Positions 40,211 through 49,688 of a stretch of 64,000 bases of DNA are shown in pieces. The DNA comes from Barthelona sp. PCE (Eukaryota; Metamonada: BaSk clade), in NCBI GenBank assembly GCA_040285745.1, contig JAUFOR010000001.1, forward strand, positions 620,001-684,000. Direction: 5' to 3'. Position 1 is the first letter of the stretch, and each line of letters opens with the position of its first letter. A program made the position numbers and the translations under genes. The notes beneath the pieces were generated by a model that was not told the DNA's origin, made no database searches, and saw nothing but the letters and a program-made list of their open reading frames with translations.

Positions 40211-40552
40211 ATGTATGAATTATACTTGAAGGGTGGCTGGGGAAAGATAGTAATGACTTCTGGAGAAAGTGAATCGCTTCAAATGAAAGAGTACTTGTTT
40301 TTAAAAAAAAGCGAATCCTATACGTATACAAATACTAATTTCAAGACGACAGGGAAAATTGGGCGGATATTTACACTAACCACACCAAAAAGTAATGCGA
40401 AAAGGGATGTATTTTCAGAAACGCTGGTTGTGAGTTATTTCGAAAAATATCACATTTTTATGTTAATATACAACGATAAATACACGATTAAAGGGTATTT
40501 AGCAATAGTACCCCCACAATATGCTGCTTTGTTGTGTGATCCTATACTCTAA
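40211..40552 (+). CDS. Small protein of unknown function
   Basis: A 113-residue open frame beginning MYELYLKGGWGKI, with mixed strands and a Tyr/Thr-rich middle. No domain, signal or motif is recognised. It is read on the plus strand from the same short intergenic region as the minus-strand membrane protein and is followed after 172 nt by epsilon-tubulin. The frame and its composition suggest a real gene, but I cannot confirm it. Confidence 0.45.
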   Translation: MYELYLKGGWGKIVMTSGESESLQMKEYLFLKKSESYTYTNTNFKTTGKIGRIFTLTTPKSNAKRDVFSETLVVSYFEKYHIFMLIYNDKYTIKGYLAIVPPQYAALLCDPIL

Positions 40553-40724
40553 AAGGGGAATATGGATTTGACTACGTTATTCATCTTCCTTCAAGAGATT
40601 AATATTAAATATTGCACCTCATATTAAGTCTCAAAAACTGTATCAATTGCATATGACTGTAGAAGCATTATTTTCCTTTTCTGTCGCTTAATTTTATATA
40701 TTTGATATAAGTGGGCTTTGGAGA

Positions 40725-42149
40725 ATGCCACACGAGCTCATAAACATACAGGTGGGCCAATGTGGGAATCAGATTGGTAATGCGTACTGGAGAACTCTTT
40801 TAAAGGAGTATTCACACTTTAATGAACAATCTGGGAGCCAGACACAGTATACAGATGAGATGTCATCGCTTTTTTATCTTCCACAATCACAAACACGCGA
40901 TTTTTCATTTGAGAAGATGCGTGCACGTGCTGTTTTAGTTGATACCGAAGAAGGAGTTGTCAACCAGACCCTAAAGGGCAGCCTTTCATCTCTTTTTGAG
41001 CCAGCGCAGATTGTTGCATCGAATAGTGGAGCAGGAAATAATTGGGCAGAAGGATTCCATAGATATGGACCTGAAATCAGCGATCAGGTCATCGAGGCGA
41101 CACGTATCCAACTGGAGTGTTGTGATTCACCTCAAGGATTTTTCTTTTTGCATTCATTAGGTGGTGGTACAGGTTCCGGTCTTGGTTCGTATTTGTTACA
41201 GGACATAAGGGACGAGTACCCCAAGATAACGAGACTCACTATGTCGGTTTTTCCCTCTCGTGAATCGGACGTTGTTACTTCACCATATAATGCAACATTT
41301 GCAACATCTAAACTCATTGAACATGCAGATTGCAGTTTCTGTTTCGATAACGAAGCGCTGAAGAACAGGGTTACGGCTGATGAGGCTATTGCTAAACGCC
41401 AACCGGATAAAATGATTAGCAGTGCAGCACCAATAAGTCCATTAACCAAGAGCATTAATGAAAGAGAAAAGAGACCGTTCAAGCATATGAACGGGTTGGT
41501 AGTGCGGTGCTTGAGCTCTTTAACAAGTGGAATGCGTTTTGGAGGAGAGTTGAATGTAGATCTGGGAGAAATTTCAACTAATTTAGTTCCTTATAAAGAT
41601 TTACACTTTATTTTACCCAGTTTCCAGTTTGTACCTGATCGAAGATTAAATGCATCAATCCAATCAACATTTTTTGATTCAACATCGTATCTTTATGATT
41701 GTCAACCTTCTAGAGAATGTTTTTTAGCTAGTTCATTGTTTTTTAGAGGTAATTTTAGTATTTTTGATATTAATACACATCTTTCAAGTATCCAAAAGAA
41801 AATTTCTATTCCTTACTGGAATGAAAATGTTTTTAAATTAGGTTTAACCAATTTTACTGGATTTAAAAGTTCTGATTATCATAAAAGAAGTGTTCTAGGA
41901 TTGTTTAATAATACAGCTGTTTGTCAACGTTTTGATCAATGTATAAATGATTTTAATAGATTGTATAAGCGTAAAGCTTGTGTTTATTTATATGAAAACG
42001 CAGGAATGGACACACACGACTTTGAAAATATGAGATATTCTGTTGAAAGAGTTTCGGAAACATATAGAGAAATGAAAGTAAGAGCGCAAGGGCACGAATC
42101 GGAAGAAATTAAGATAGCACGAGCCAGATTCAAGCCATTGAGGCGCTAA
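40725..42149 (+). CDS. TUBE1: Epsilon-tubulin
   Basis: This 474-residue protein shows the tubulin GTPase pattern: MPHELINIQVGQCGNQIG, the GGGTGSGLGS signature (about residues 146-155) and VTSPYNA. The epsilon-specific features are the LKGSLSSLFEPAQIV and NSGAGNNWAEGF segments, and the insertion between them and the GTP-binding loop. Epsilon-tubulin with delta-tubulin is required for triplet centriolar microtubules and basal-body maintenance. Its presence indicates that the organism builds triplet basal bodies, in practice flagella or a life stage with them, and excludes Entamoeba and other lineages that lost the gene. Identity is by pattern; gamma- and delta-tubulin do not share these segments. 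Confidence 0.92.
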   Translation: MPHELINIQVGQCGNQIGNAYWRTLLKEYSHFNEQSGSQTQYTDEMSSLFYLPQSQTRDFSFEKMRARAVLVDTEEGVVNQTLKGSLSSLFEPAQIVASNSGAGNNWAEGFHRYGPEISDQVIEATRIQLECCDSPQGFFFLHSLGGGTGSGLGSYLLQDIRDEYPKITRLTMSVFPSRESDVVTSPYNATFATSKLIEHADCSFCFDNEALKNRVTADEAIAKRQPDKMISSAAPISPLTKSINEREKRPFKHMNGLVVRCLSSLTSGMRFGGELNVDLGEISTNLVPYKDLHFILPSFQFVPDRRLNASIQSTFFDSTSYLYDCQPSRECFLASSLFFRGNFSIFDINTHLSSIQKKISIPYWNENVFKLGLTNFTGFKSSDYHKRSVLGLFNNTAVCQRFDQCINDFNRLYKRKACVYLYENAGMDTHDFENMRYSVERVSETYREMKVRAQGHESEEIKIARARFKPLRR

Positions 42150-42279
42150 TCTTTTGTAAATAGTTAAAAGAATTAATTAGAGAAAGATCAAAAATCTTGT
42201 TTGTTTGAACAATCTCTTCCCATTTCACTATAACGCTTATTTTTTCTAGACATTTAGAGCGTATAGGGCAAAGATCATC

Positions 42280-44499
42280 ATGGACGATTATTCCACGATG
42301 CGAGAGAACGTTTTGTATTTAGAAACACGTTTGCGTAGTTTAAATTCAGAATATAATAGAGTTATGAATCAGAATGACCGTTTAAAGTGTAAGTTGCGCG
42401 ACAAAAACGAAACTATTGATCGGTTAAAGAATTTGACGGAGTTTTTCTCTCCGCCTATGGAGCAAGTAGATGCTATTGGGAACAAACTCAAAAGGCACGG
42501 TTCTTCGGTCAAGGAGACACATGTTATGATCCCCAATACAACGTACAGGACGACAGAAACGAAGGAACGGTTGTCCACTACTTTGAACTATTTAAACCGC
42601 AGCAAAGAGATCCTGCAACGGATAAAGAAGACCACGAAGCCATCATTTCCCATCAAATCAGTCCCCAAAGCAGAGAGACCAAAGAAATTAATGAAGGAAA
42701 TGAAGAAAAAAATTTCCTCTATTAAATGGGATGAATTTGCAAAGGAACGTGTTGAAGTAGATTACTCAATACCAGAATACAGAATGGCAAAACCTATAAA
42801 GTGGATGGCAAAATCACTTTATCTTTTAGGTTATCTAGATGAAGAATTGCCTCCACCAGAAGGAGTGAGAGGTGGAGCTGTCTCGGAAGATATAAACCCA
42901 AAGACACCACCAACACTTGGTCGTTTTGCAACGCGTCAGGATGTATTTGATAAGACTTATCGTGAACTTGCTGCCAGTTTATTTGGTATGGAACAGTGGC
43001 CATCTGAGATTAGTAGCACTGAACAGATGCTTAATGAGAAAAAGGAGATGATTGCAGGCTCTTTGATAAAGTTCATTGAAGCTGTGACACCAGCTTCTGG
43101 TCCACAAGACTTTGATTTGATTGATACGCTCATTTATTGTCATTTCGTTGTAAGTGATGTCTCTACCATTTTTTGGTTGCTTTATCTGCGTGTCTGTTTT
43201 CTTGAAGGGATGTCAAAAGCACGTGTAGTTGCTGTTTTGCGCCGCTGGGCTTCAACTAAACCTGAAGATTTTAGAGGAGAGGCAGCAAAGTATGTAGAGC
43301 TAATGTTTGATGAATTACGCAATGTCGGAATGGTTTCATCAGTCCAAATCATTTCAGAACAGTTATATTTTGCAGAAGCAGAAGAGATGGAGGGTAAAGT
43401 TAGGAAAGAAAAAGAACTTTTGCAGAAGAGCCATAGTTTTAGACATTCTACTTCTAATATTCCCGTAACTTCCAGTGTTGAATCATTTGTAACGAGCGGT
43501 ACAGATCGTGCAAAGAGTGTTGTGCTCAAACCATCACAACTTGGTGGAGTACAAGAGATAACAACTCCTACCGAGACATCAGTTGGTACTCACACAGAAA
43601 AGACTGAAGGTATTGATTTAACGAACTTTTTCGAGGTTGAGGCGGGGTTATCTGATGACTCTGACTTTGATTTGCTGATTGATCCCAATGAATCTGTAGG
43701 TTGTGTCATAGAACAGAGTATAACATTTGAAAAACCATTTTACATCATTTGTCCTGCACCCCCTTTAGAGATAGCAAAGCAATTAACGCTAATTGAACAG
43801 GGCATGTTCAAAAAGATTGATGTTAGTGAAATTTTACTCTATGTGCTCAAGAGCAAGCAATCTGATCAGTTAGCACCCAATGTAACGGCATATGTTGATC
43901 ATTTCAATCGTATGAGTGATTGGGTATGTTCGTCTATTTTATTAGAACCCGAAGTGAAGCAACGGAGAAGAGTATTGAGTGCATTTATTGATTTAGCACA
44001 AGAGTTGCTTCATCTAAAGAACTACACTGCTGTATTTGAGATATGTGGTGGTTTAAGTAGAGCATCAGTGGCCAGGCTGACAAAGACTTTTGAAGGATTA
44101 GGGAATAGATCAACAATTCTTAAAAAAACCAAAGAAGCAATCTCTCATTCTAGTAATTTCAAGAATTTACGTCCAAAGATTGATGAGCTAGAGAACCAAG
44201 ATAATGTACAATGTTTACCATACATTGGTATGTATTTAACCGATTTAACCTTCATTAACGATGGTAACAAGACATATTACAAGTCCACAACCGGGCAGAA
44301 ATTGATTAATTTAAAGAAGCTGAAACTTTTTATGAAAATTTTGAGAAAGTTACATTTTTTTCAGAGAACTAAATATCGTTACCAAGAGCATTCTAATCTA
44401 TTGGACGCTCTGAAAGGTGATCTAGATATACTCCCAGAGGTTATTCAAAGGAAATTATCTTTGAAATATGAACCTAGAAGATCTAGAAAACGAAAATAA
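42280..44499 (+). CDS. RasGEF (CDC25-domain) protein
   Basis: The 739-residue protein has an N-terminal coiled coil (about 5-50), a RasGEF_N-like helical module (about 255-350; IAGSLIKFIEAVTP, TIFWLLYLRVCF), a Ser-rich linker and a C-terminal CDC25 homology domain (about 500-735). The last shows LEIAKQLTLIEQGMFKKI, ILLEPEVKQRRRVLSAFIDLA, the LKNYTAVFEICGGL block and LPYIGMYLTDLTFINDG, which are the SCR motifs that push nucleotide out of Ras/Rap GTPases. It should act as a Ras-family activator at a membrane. Its stop is 19 nt from that of the convergent MADS-box gene, with an AATAAA between them. Confidence 0.9.
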   Translation: MDDYSTMRENVLYLETRLRSLNSEYNRVMNQNDRLKCKLRDKNETIDRLKNLTEFFSPPMEQVDAIGNKLKRHGSSVKETHVMIPNTTYRTTETKERLSTTLNYLNRSKEILQRIKKTTKPSFPIKSVPKAERPKKLMKEMKKKISSIKWDEFAKERVEVDYSIPEYRMAKPIKWMAKSLYLLGYLDEELPPPEGVRGGAVSEDINPKTPPTLGRFATRQDVFDKTYRELAASLFGMEQWPSEISSTEQMLNEKKEMIAGSLIKFIEAVTPASGPQDFDLIDTLIYCHFVVSDVSTIFWLLYLRVCFLEGMSKARVVAVLRRWASTKPEDFRGEAAKYVELMFDELRNVGMVSSVQIISEQLYFAEAEEMEGKVRKEKELLQKSHSFRHSTSNIPVTSSVESFVTSGTDRAKSVVLKPSQLGGVQEITTPTETSVGTHTEKTEGIDLTNFFEVEAGLSDDSDFDLLIDPNESVGCVIEQSITFEKPFYIICPAPPLEIAKQLTLIEQGMFKKIDVSEILLYVLKSKQSDQLAPNVTAYVDHFNRMSDWVCSSILLEPEVKQRRRVLSAFIDLAQELLHLKNYTAVFEICGGLSRASVARLTKTFEGLGNRSTILKKTKEAISHSSNFKNLRPKIDELENQDNVQCLPYIGMYLTDLTFINDGNKTYYKSTTGQKLINLKKLKLFMKILRKLHFFQRTKYRYQEHSNLLDALKGDLDILPEVIQRKLSLKYEPRRSRKRK

Positions 44500-44518
44500 A
44501 AATTGAAATAAAAAAAAC

Positions 44519-45394
44519 TTATTCTTTAGCAAAAAATCTATTCTCCCCATGCCCTATTGCACTTAATCCAACAGCATCACTTCTGAAAGATTTTGTTTCT
44601 TTCTTAATAGGGGGTGCAATTAATGAGAAAGAATCTGGAACACTAAGACGACGTGATCTGTTTATGATTGGGGTATCAGGCACCTCAACATCTGGTGTGA
44701 ACATTTCGTTGAATGCAGATTTTGGTGAAGGGTTGAGAGTATTATCTTCATTTTCTGGTGGAATAATTACAGACATTGGACCGTCAGCTTGAGTTGCAAC
44801 TGGTTTCAAAACGTCACGTTCAGGTACAGCTAGGACTACCTGTTCAGTTACTTCCACCTCTTGGTTTTGTTTCGGTAATTCGTACTTTAATTCAGAAGTC
44901 TCAATGGCTTGTAACTTCAATGGCATCTCTGTTGCAACGGGAATTGGTTGCTGCATTGCAACCTGCTGTGCAATCTGCGCGATTTGGTTGTGTAAAGATG
45001 CTTGGTCACGTTCTAAACCCATAAGATCATTAAGAAGATTCGGTGTAAAACTTGGAATTTGTCCATGGGTCATTCTATTATCTACAACGTATTTTTGGAA
45101 GCTCCTGTAGTTGAGATCACTCTCGTTGAAGTTTAAAAAGTCTTCAGCGTTCTTGTGATCAACAATGTTTGGATCACTGCCTAAGAATTCACGAATATTG
45201 CTATCCATTTGTGAGTGATTCGAAAAGCTCGAATAATTACCTTCTAAATCCTTAATAATGACAGAAACGTTACAACCGCAGAGTATTGCCAATTCATGTG
45301 CCTTTTTAATTAAACCGAATGTACGTTTCCTCAACGTGACATTGCGCACCTTTGGGTCTTCTCTGAAGACGATCGGGATGGAACGCTTTCCCAT
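44519..45394 (-). CDS. MADS-box transcription factor (SRF/MEF2 type)
   Basis: Residues 1-60 of this 291-residue protein match a MADS box: basic start MGKRSIPIVF, RNVTLRKRTFGLIKKAHELA and the hydrophobic strand NVSVIIKDLEG. MADS proteins bind CC(A/T)6GG-like boxes as dimers. The rest is Gln/Pro/Ser-rich, without a recognised partner domain, and ends in a short Arg/Ser motif. Relatives in Amoebozoa and plants control growth and development. It is divergent from the CK1 gene, with 595 nt between starts. Confidence 0.88.
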   Translation of the reverse strand: MGKRSIPIVFREDPKVRNVTLRKRTFGLIKKAHELAILCGCNVSVIIKDLEGNYSSFSNHSQMDSNIREFLGSDPNIVDHKNAEDFLNFNESDLNYRSFQKYVVDNRMTHGQIPSFTPNLLNDLMGLERDQASLHNQIAQIAQQVAMQQPIPVATEMPLKLQAIETSELKYELPKQNQEVEVTEQVVLAVPERDVLKPVATQADGPMSVIIPPENEDNTLNPSPKSAFNEMFTPDVEVPDTPIINRSRRLSVPDSFSLIAPPIKKETKSFRSDAVGLSAIGHGENRFFAKE

Positions 45395-45989
45395 GATTTC
45401 GAAAAGGGAGAATGTTTCGTTAACATCGCATTGTGCAAGAAATCTTTGGATGATTGGGATATTACACGTGTTTTGACTTCATACAGTTTTGAAACGTGCT
45501 GTAAGTACATGCATTTTCTTAACTCATGATTCTTTGGACAATAGCGAAGTATGTTATTCACATGAGGGTTATAAGCCAGTACAATCGTTGTAAACTAAAA
45601 TTCTAAGCGTAAAGCTAAAGGTTCGTGACGGTTTGGAAAAACACATTTTTTTAAGACAATAAGAAGTTTTAAGACTGTGTAGAACAATGAAAACGTGATA
45701 TTGGGTAGGAAAATACTCTAAAATACACTAAATAAGTGTTATAATAAAGTTTCCAAAAACAGTCTTTTTCTCATAAAAAGGAAGAAAAATAAGTAAATCC
45801 ACCTTTTCAAACGTCAAAAACACCATGCAACATGCAACCTTCGTAAATGGTAGAACAAAATAACTTGTTTATCGAATACTACCTTCTTCAACCTTTTGGA
45901 GAAGCCATTACTGCAAACCTTTTCTGTAAGTCGAACCACGGGTCATTTCACCCACTTTAAAAGCTTGTAACTTAAAAAATTTTATTCAT
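45395..45989. other. Divergent promoter region of MADS-box and CK1 genes
   Basis: A 595-nt A/T-rich region that carries both 5' ends. No RNA gene or ORF of interest was found. It contains TTATTCATATG at the start of the CK1 gene. I found no clean CArG box that would indicate self-regulation by the MADS factor. Confidence 0.5.
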
Positions 45990-48125
45990 ATGAATTTACC
46001 TCCTGGAAAGGTTATTTATCATCGATATCAGGTTATCGGGCGACCATTGGGTCGCGGAACATTCGGCCAAGTTATCGATGCCATTGATCAAAACGTTTTA
46101 CGTACATATAATGGTGCAACACAAGAAGGCAATCGAGTAGCTATTAAGATTGCCACATCGCGCAGGGAGACACGGAGAGCAATGATGATTTCCAACAAGT
46201 ATCTACGATCTGAGTATTCAATTATTAGAGACATACACAATTATCACAAAATGCACGAAAAACCTAAACATATGGCTCTCAGGTATAAACTGTGTCGCAG
46301 ATACTCAAATTTTACTGTAATTACTTCATATGTTCGTGTTCCCACGTTGCTTGATTTAAACTCTTTTGAAAACACACCTACAAAACTTCATCATGGATTT
46401 ATGGTCATGGAGAAGCTGAACAACAACATATATGCGCTTAAAAAGGAGAAGATCAAAAGATTTGGTTTGCAAAGGTCAATGCATTACGCTATTCAGATGC
46501 TTGAAAACTTGCAGCATGTTCATGAAGCAGGTTACATTCACCGTGATGTCAAGCCGAGTAATTTCTGTCTGGGCCCATTAAATGATGTAGACCGTGGAAA
46601 TGAAGTTTTTCTCATTGATTTCGGTATGGCGAAAAATTATTTGGGAATGAATAATCGACATATACCACCGAAGTCTAATGCTGGCTTCAGAGGTACAACG
46701 CGTTATGCAAGCATCAACGCACACAATAGAATGGAATTGAGTAGGAGGGATGATCTGTTTAGTTGGTTTTATTCGGTTCTTGAGATGATTGGTGTTAACT
46801 TACCATGGAAAGCTAGTAATGATAAGTCAGCAGTGTTAATCATGAAGATTAATTTTCATGAGGCACGTCGTTTTGCATCTCCTCATAATGGTGTGTTTCA
46901 GAATATTTTCGAAGAGATTAACACGCTGGATTTTGCTGATACTCCCAATTATAAACGCATTTATACTTGCTTACAGTTCATTATAGACCACACTGATAGT
47001 GAGACAGAAATCATTGTGGAGGGCGCTAATCCAGCATCTGTTTGGTCAGCAACAGGCAAAGAAAAGACGGCAGTGTCGACCAGATCAGATGATAAACTGT
47101 TTGAAGACGTTCACATTGATTTTTATGATGAAGGAAAGCAGGAGGAGAACAATTATGAGGAGGATACCAACCAGCCTAGTGAAAGCACAGATATGGATAA
47201 ACAGATCAAGCTGGTTGCAAACAACGAGACAACACAAAAGAGTGACAAGTACAGTTACACAATCACTAATGTATCATGGGATCCTACTTCAGCGAACAAC
47301 ACAACGAGTCCACAACGAGTTGGCTCGACTCTCCCATCACCGAGTATTTTTGTGCCGTTGGAGAACAATTCACCAACAATTCAGAGTCCTATCGATGAGG
47401 AGAATTCAGGATTATTTACAAAAGAAGAGGGAGAAATACCAACGTCAATAGGTAATGTTGGTAATTCATCATCCGTTACTTCATTCCAAATTTTTGCTGC
47501 ACAACAGAAAACAGAAGAGGAAGTTGTTGAGGTAGTTGAAGATATGGATTCTCAAGACAAGTCGGATGGACAGAACACCACTGAGGATGTCCCTGCTTTT
47601 GGCACGATATCTGAGGTAGAGGAAGGGAATATGGAAAAATATATTGAGGTATCAAGTGTTACAAATAGTAATGTAGAGGAACAGGTTGAAGCCCCTGTTA
47701 TACAAAATTTTAATTGGGGACAAACACCATCAGGAACGGATTGCGAGAATAATGTTGCAACAGGACTAATATCTCCTCAAAAGTTTAATGAGAAAGTTAG
47801 TGTTAAGCATCAGCTATTGTACGATGATATTGATGTTGAGATTGATCCAGTGACACAACAGAAAGCAGAAAGAACTGAAGATAAACCTCCTAAACCTCCT
47901 AAACTAGTATTACAGAAGAGAAATATTCCACCTATAACCGTTGATAGTCCTTCTCCACGCGCTGCAATGATTGTTCCCTCAAAACCAGGCGCTTTGAGGC
48001 ATTCGTGCAGTGATGTAATGAAAAAGAGTAATCAGAGACCGAAAAGGAATTTTACAGCTCTTCTGGCTGTTGATGATGGTGAAAGTTCAACTACCAATAC
48101 AGGATGCACATGTGCATTGTTATAG
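45990..48125 (+). CDS. CK1/TTBK-like kinase with C-terminal CaaX box
   Basis: The 711-residue protein has a kinase domain at about 10-310, with GRPLGRGTFGQVIDA, the AIKI lysine, YIHRDVKPSNFCLG and LIDFGMAKN. The RGTTRYASINAH motif, replacing the usual APE-type, is the mark of the casein kinase 1 family, and details (SRRDDLFSWFYSVLEM) favour the tau-tubulin kinase branch. A long acidic and Ser/Thr-rich tail follows. The last residues, GCTCALL, form a CaaX box; terminal Leu favours geranylgeranylation, and the upstream Cys can be palmitoylated, so the kinase should be at membranes. CK1 kinases in yeast (Yck1/2) are lipid-anchored in a similar way. Confidence 0.9.
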   Translation: MNLPPGKVIYHRYQVIGRPLGRGTFGQVIDAIDQNVLRTYNGATQEGNRVAIKIATSRRETRRAMMISNKYLRSEYSIIRDIHNYHKMHEKPKHMALRYKLCRRYSNFTVITSYVRVPTLLDLNSFENTPTKLHHGFMVMEKLNNNIYALKKEKIKRFGLQRSMHYAIQMLENLQHVHEAGYIHRDVKPSNFCLGPLNDVDRGNEVFLIDFGMAKNYLGMNNRHIPPKSNAGFRGTTRYASINAHNRMELSRRDDLFSWFYSVLEMIGVNLPWKASNDKSAVLIMKINFHEARRFASPHNGVFQNIFEEINTLDFADTPNYKRIYTCLQFIIDHTDSETEIIVEGANPASVWSATGKEKTAVSTRSDDKLFEDVHIDFYDEGKQEENNYEEDTNQPSESTDMDKQIKLVANNETTQKSDKYSYTITNVSWDPTSANNTTSPQRVGSTLPSPSIFVPLENNSPTIQSPIDEENSGLFTKEEGEIPTSIGNVGNSSSVTSFQIFAAQQKTEEEVVEVVEDMDSQDKSDGQNTTEDVPAFGTISEVEEGNMEKYIEVSSVTNSNVEEQVEAPVIQNFNWGQTPSGTDCENNVATGLISPQKFNEKVSVKHQLLYDDIDVEIDPVTQQKAERTEDKPPKPPKLVLQKRNIPPITVDSPSPRAAMIVPSKPGALRHSCSDVMKKSNQRPKRNFTALLAVDDGESSTTNTGCTCALL

Positions 48126-48168
48126 AACAATATGATTGTTTTACATCAATAATTTCTTTTTTTATTAA

Positions 48169-48867
48169 TTAAAATCGTTCTCCACTAGTAATTAGGTTTT
48201 GAATTGATTTTTTTGCATCCCATTCGTGAATGTAGCTCCACAAATATTCGAATTGAGGTAGAAGTGATTTGTTCGTTCTGTGGATATTACTTAGAACTGA
48301 ATACAAGCACACATCAAGGTAGCTTCGTCTGTCATTGACCAGGGGCCTCGGTTTTATCACACATGTTTCTGGTGTATTGATGATATTCTCAATGTATGAG
48401 TCAAAATATGTTAGTGCATGCTCAACTTCAGTTTTTAGTATTTCTATACGGTGATCTGATGATTTTTCCGTGTCCTGTATCTCAACACACTCATCCAAAA
48501 GCCAATAATTCGATTGTAAATCAAGTGCATATTCTGTAAGTGAATCAATGAATGCTGCTTCACCTATATTAAGCCCATAGTAACCATGACGTCGTGCGAT
48601 GTAGCGAAGGACGGCTCTGTGTCCATATATTCTTGTGTTTGTTTCACAATCAAGAAGCATGGGCGGGAAATGTAGTTCTTCTAGTTCTTCAACTGTATCG
48701 ATAATTTCATTTGTGAATTTCAATCCTATATCGGCAATAAGGCATCTAACAGCATCAGCAACTCCACGTGATGCGAAATAATATAGTTCATAAGTAATCT
48801 TTTCAATTTCTTCCCTTTCTACGATATCTTCAATCGTAAGTGGGGTTTCATGCTCAAGATTGGTCAT
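48169..48867 (-). CDS. Glutathione S-transferase-like protein
   Basis: The 232-residue protein has a GST layout: a thioredoxin-like N-terminal part (about 22-105) beginning YELYYFASRGVADAVRCLI, with a tyrosine at the position used to activate glutathione in alpha/mu/pi/sigma classes; PPMLLD with the cis-proline; and RIYGHRAVLRYIARRHG, the glutathione-contact helix. An all-helical C-terminal domain follows. The first about 20 residues form an acidic extension. The substrate-binding side is not conserved enough to name a class; sigma-like is the closest impression. A detoxification role or a structural role is possible. Confidence 0.8.
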   Translation of the reverse strand: MTNLEHETPLTIEDIVEREEIEKITYELYYFASRGVADAVRCLIADIGLKFTNEIIDTVEELEELHFPPMLLDCETNTRIYGHRAVLRYIARRHGYYGLNIGEAAFIDSLTEYALDLQSNYWLLDECVEIQDTEKSSDHRIEILKTEVEHALTYFDSYIENIINTPETCVIKPRPLVNDRRSYLDVCLYSVLSNIHRTNKSLLPQFEYLWSYIHEWDAKKSIQNLITSGERF

Positions 48868-49688
48868 ATCAGATCGTGAGAGGGGTTGAAAAAAATTTTT
48901 TAGGACTTACTGTAGACAGGCATTTTCAGGTGATGTTGAAGAGAGTTTCCTTTTATTCACGGGTTAATCTTCGTTTATCTAAGGGAAATGTTAGTATAAA
49001 AGTGCGAAAAGTACATTAATGGAAGAGTATATTAAGCAGGTTGTTTTTAATACAAATAAGAACATATTTTACAGCACATGAAGATAAAGTACATATTATT
49101 AAACCGAGTGAAAAACATAATAAGTATTAATGAGATAAACAAGAAAGTATTTTTGTTCTTGCTGTCTTTGAATAGTTTACCGAAATTTTGGCACTCAAAA
49201 CTCATAACCAGTACAAAATACGCACTGTTTAGCTTTTCTTTTCAACAAGAATTCTACTTTTAAGCTTCTCACCCGTTTCATGTAAGAAGTACAATTTAGA
49301 GATTTGTTACAACTGTTATGTATGTATCTCGCAGGCAAGCATTAATTTTTCAATTCGTTACCTCGGTCGGACGTGGAACAGAATACCTTCCTCATCTATA
49401 CAAGGGTCGATAGATTTAATCGCTAAACGGGTTAACCTCTGTTTAGTTCGTGGCAATACAACCCACCCATTCAGAGAATTTTTATGTTTGATGTGGCTAC
49501 AGTCCATGGATATTTTTTATTATAATGCTTGTTGTGCAGTTGTACTGAGTTTCGACTTACTTTTAGTTATGTAGTTGCAATATATGTTTAATCATAATCA
49601 ATTAGATAGTATTATTTGAAGTAGTAAATGTTTTGTGTTTTTTAACCTTGTTAGTAACCTTTTGGGCTTTTTTTTTACTGGTAATAGT
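48868..49688. other. Long intergenic region with a GC-raised, hairpin-rich segment
   Basis: This 821-nt region lies between the divergent GST and LZIC starts. The 49340-49510 part has clearly more G and C than its flanks and contains CTAAAC/GTTTAG and CGAT/ATCG hairpins and a possible Sm-like AATTTTTA tract. No coding sequence is supported, and no tRNA. Confidence 0.45.
49340..49515 (+). ncRNA. Candidate structured non-coding RNA
   Basis: The segment is GC-raised and holds at least two short hairpins: CTAAAC-loop-GTTTAG at about 49423-49447 and CGAT-loop-ATCG at about 49408-49422. On the plus strand GAATTTTTATG followed by a TGTGG/CCATG hairpin resembles a Sm site with 3' stem, as in spliceosomal snRNAs, but I cannot match U1, U2, U4, U5 or U6 to it. 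The strand is a guess. Expression data or covariance search would decide. Confidence 0.22.
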
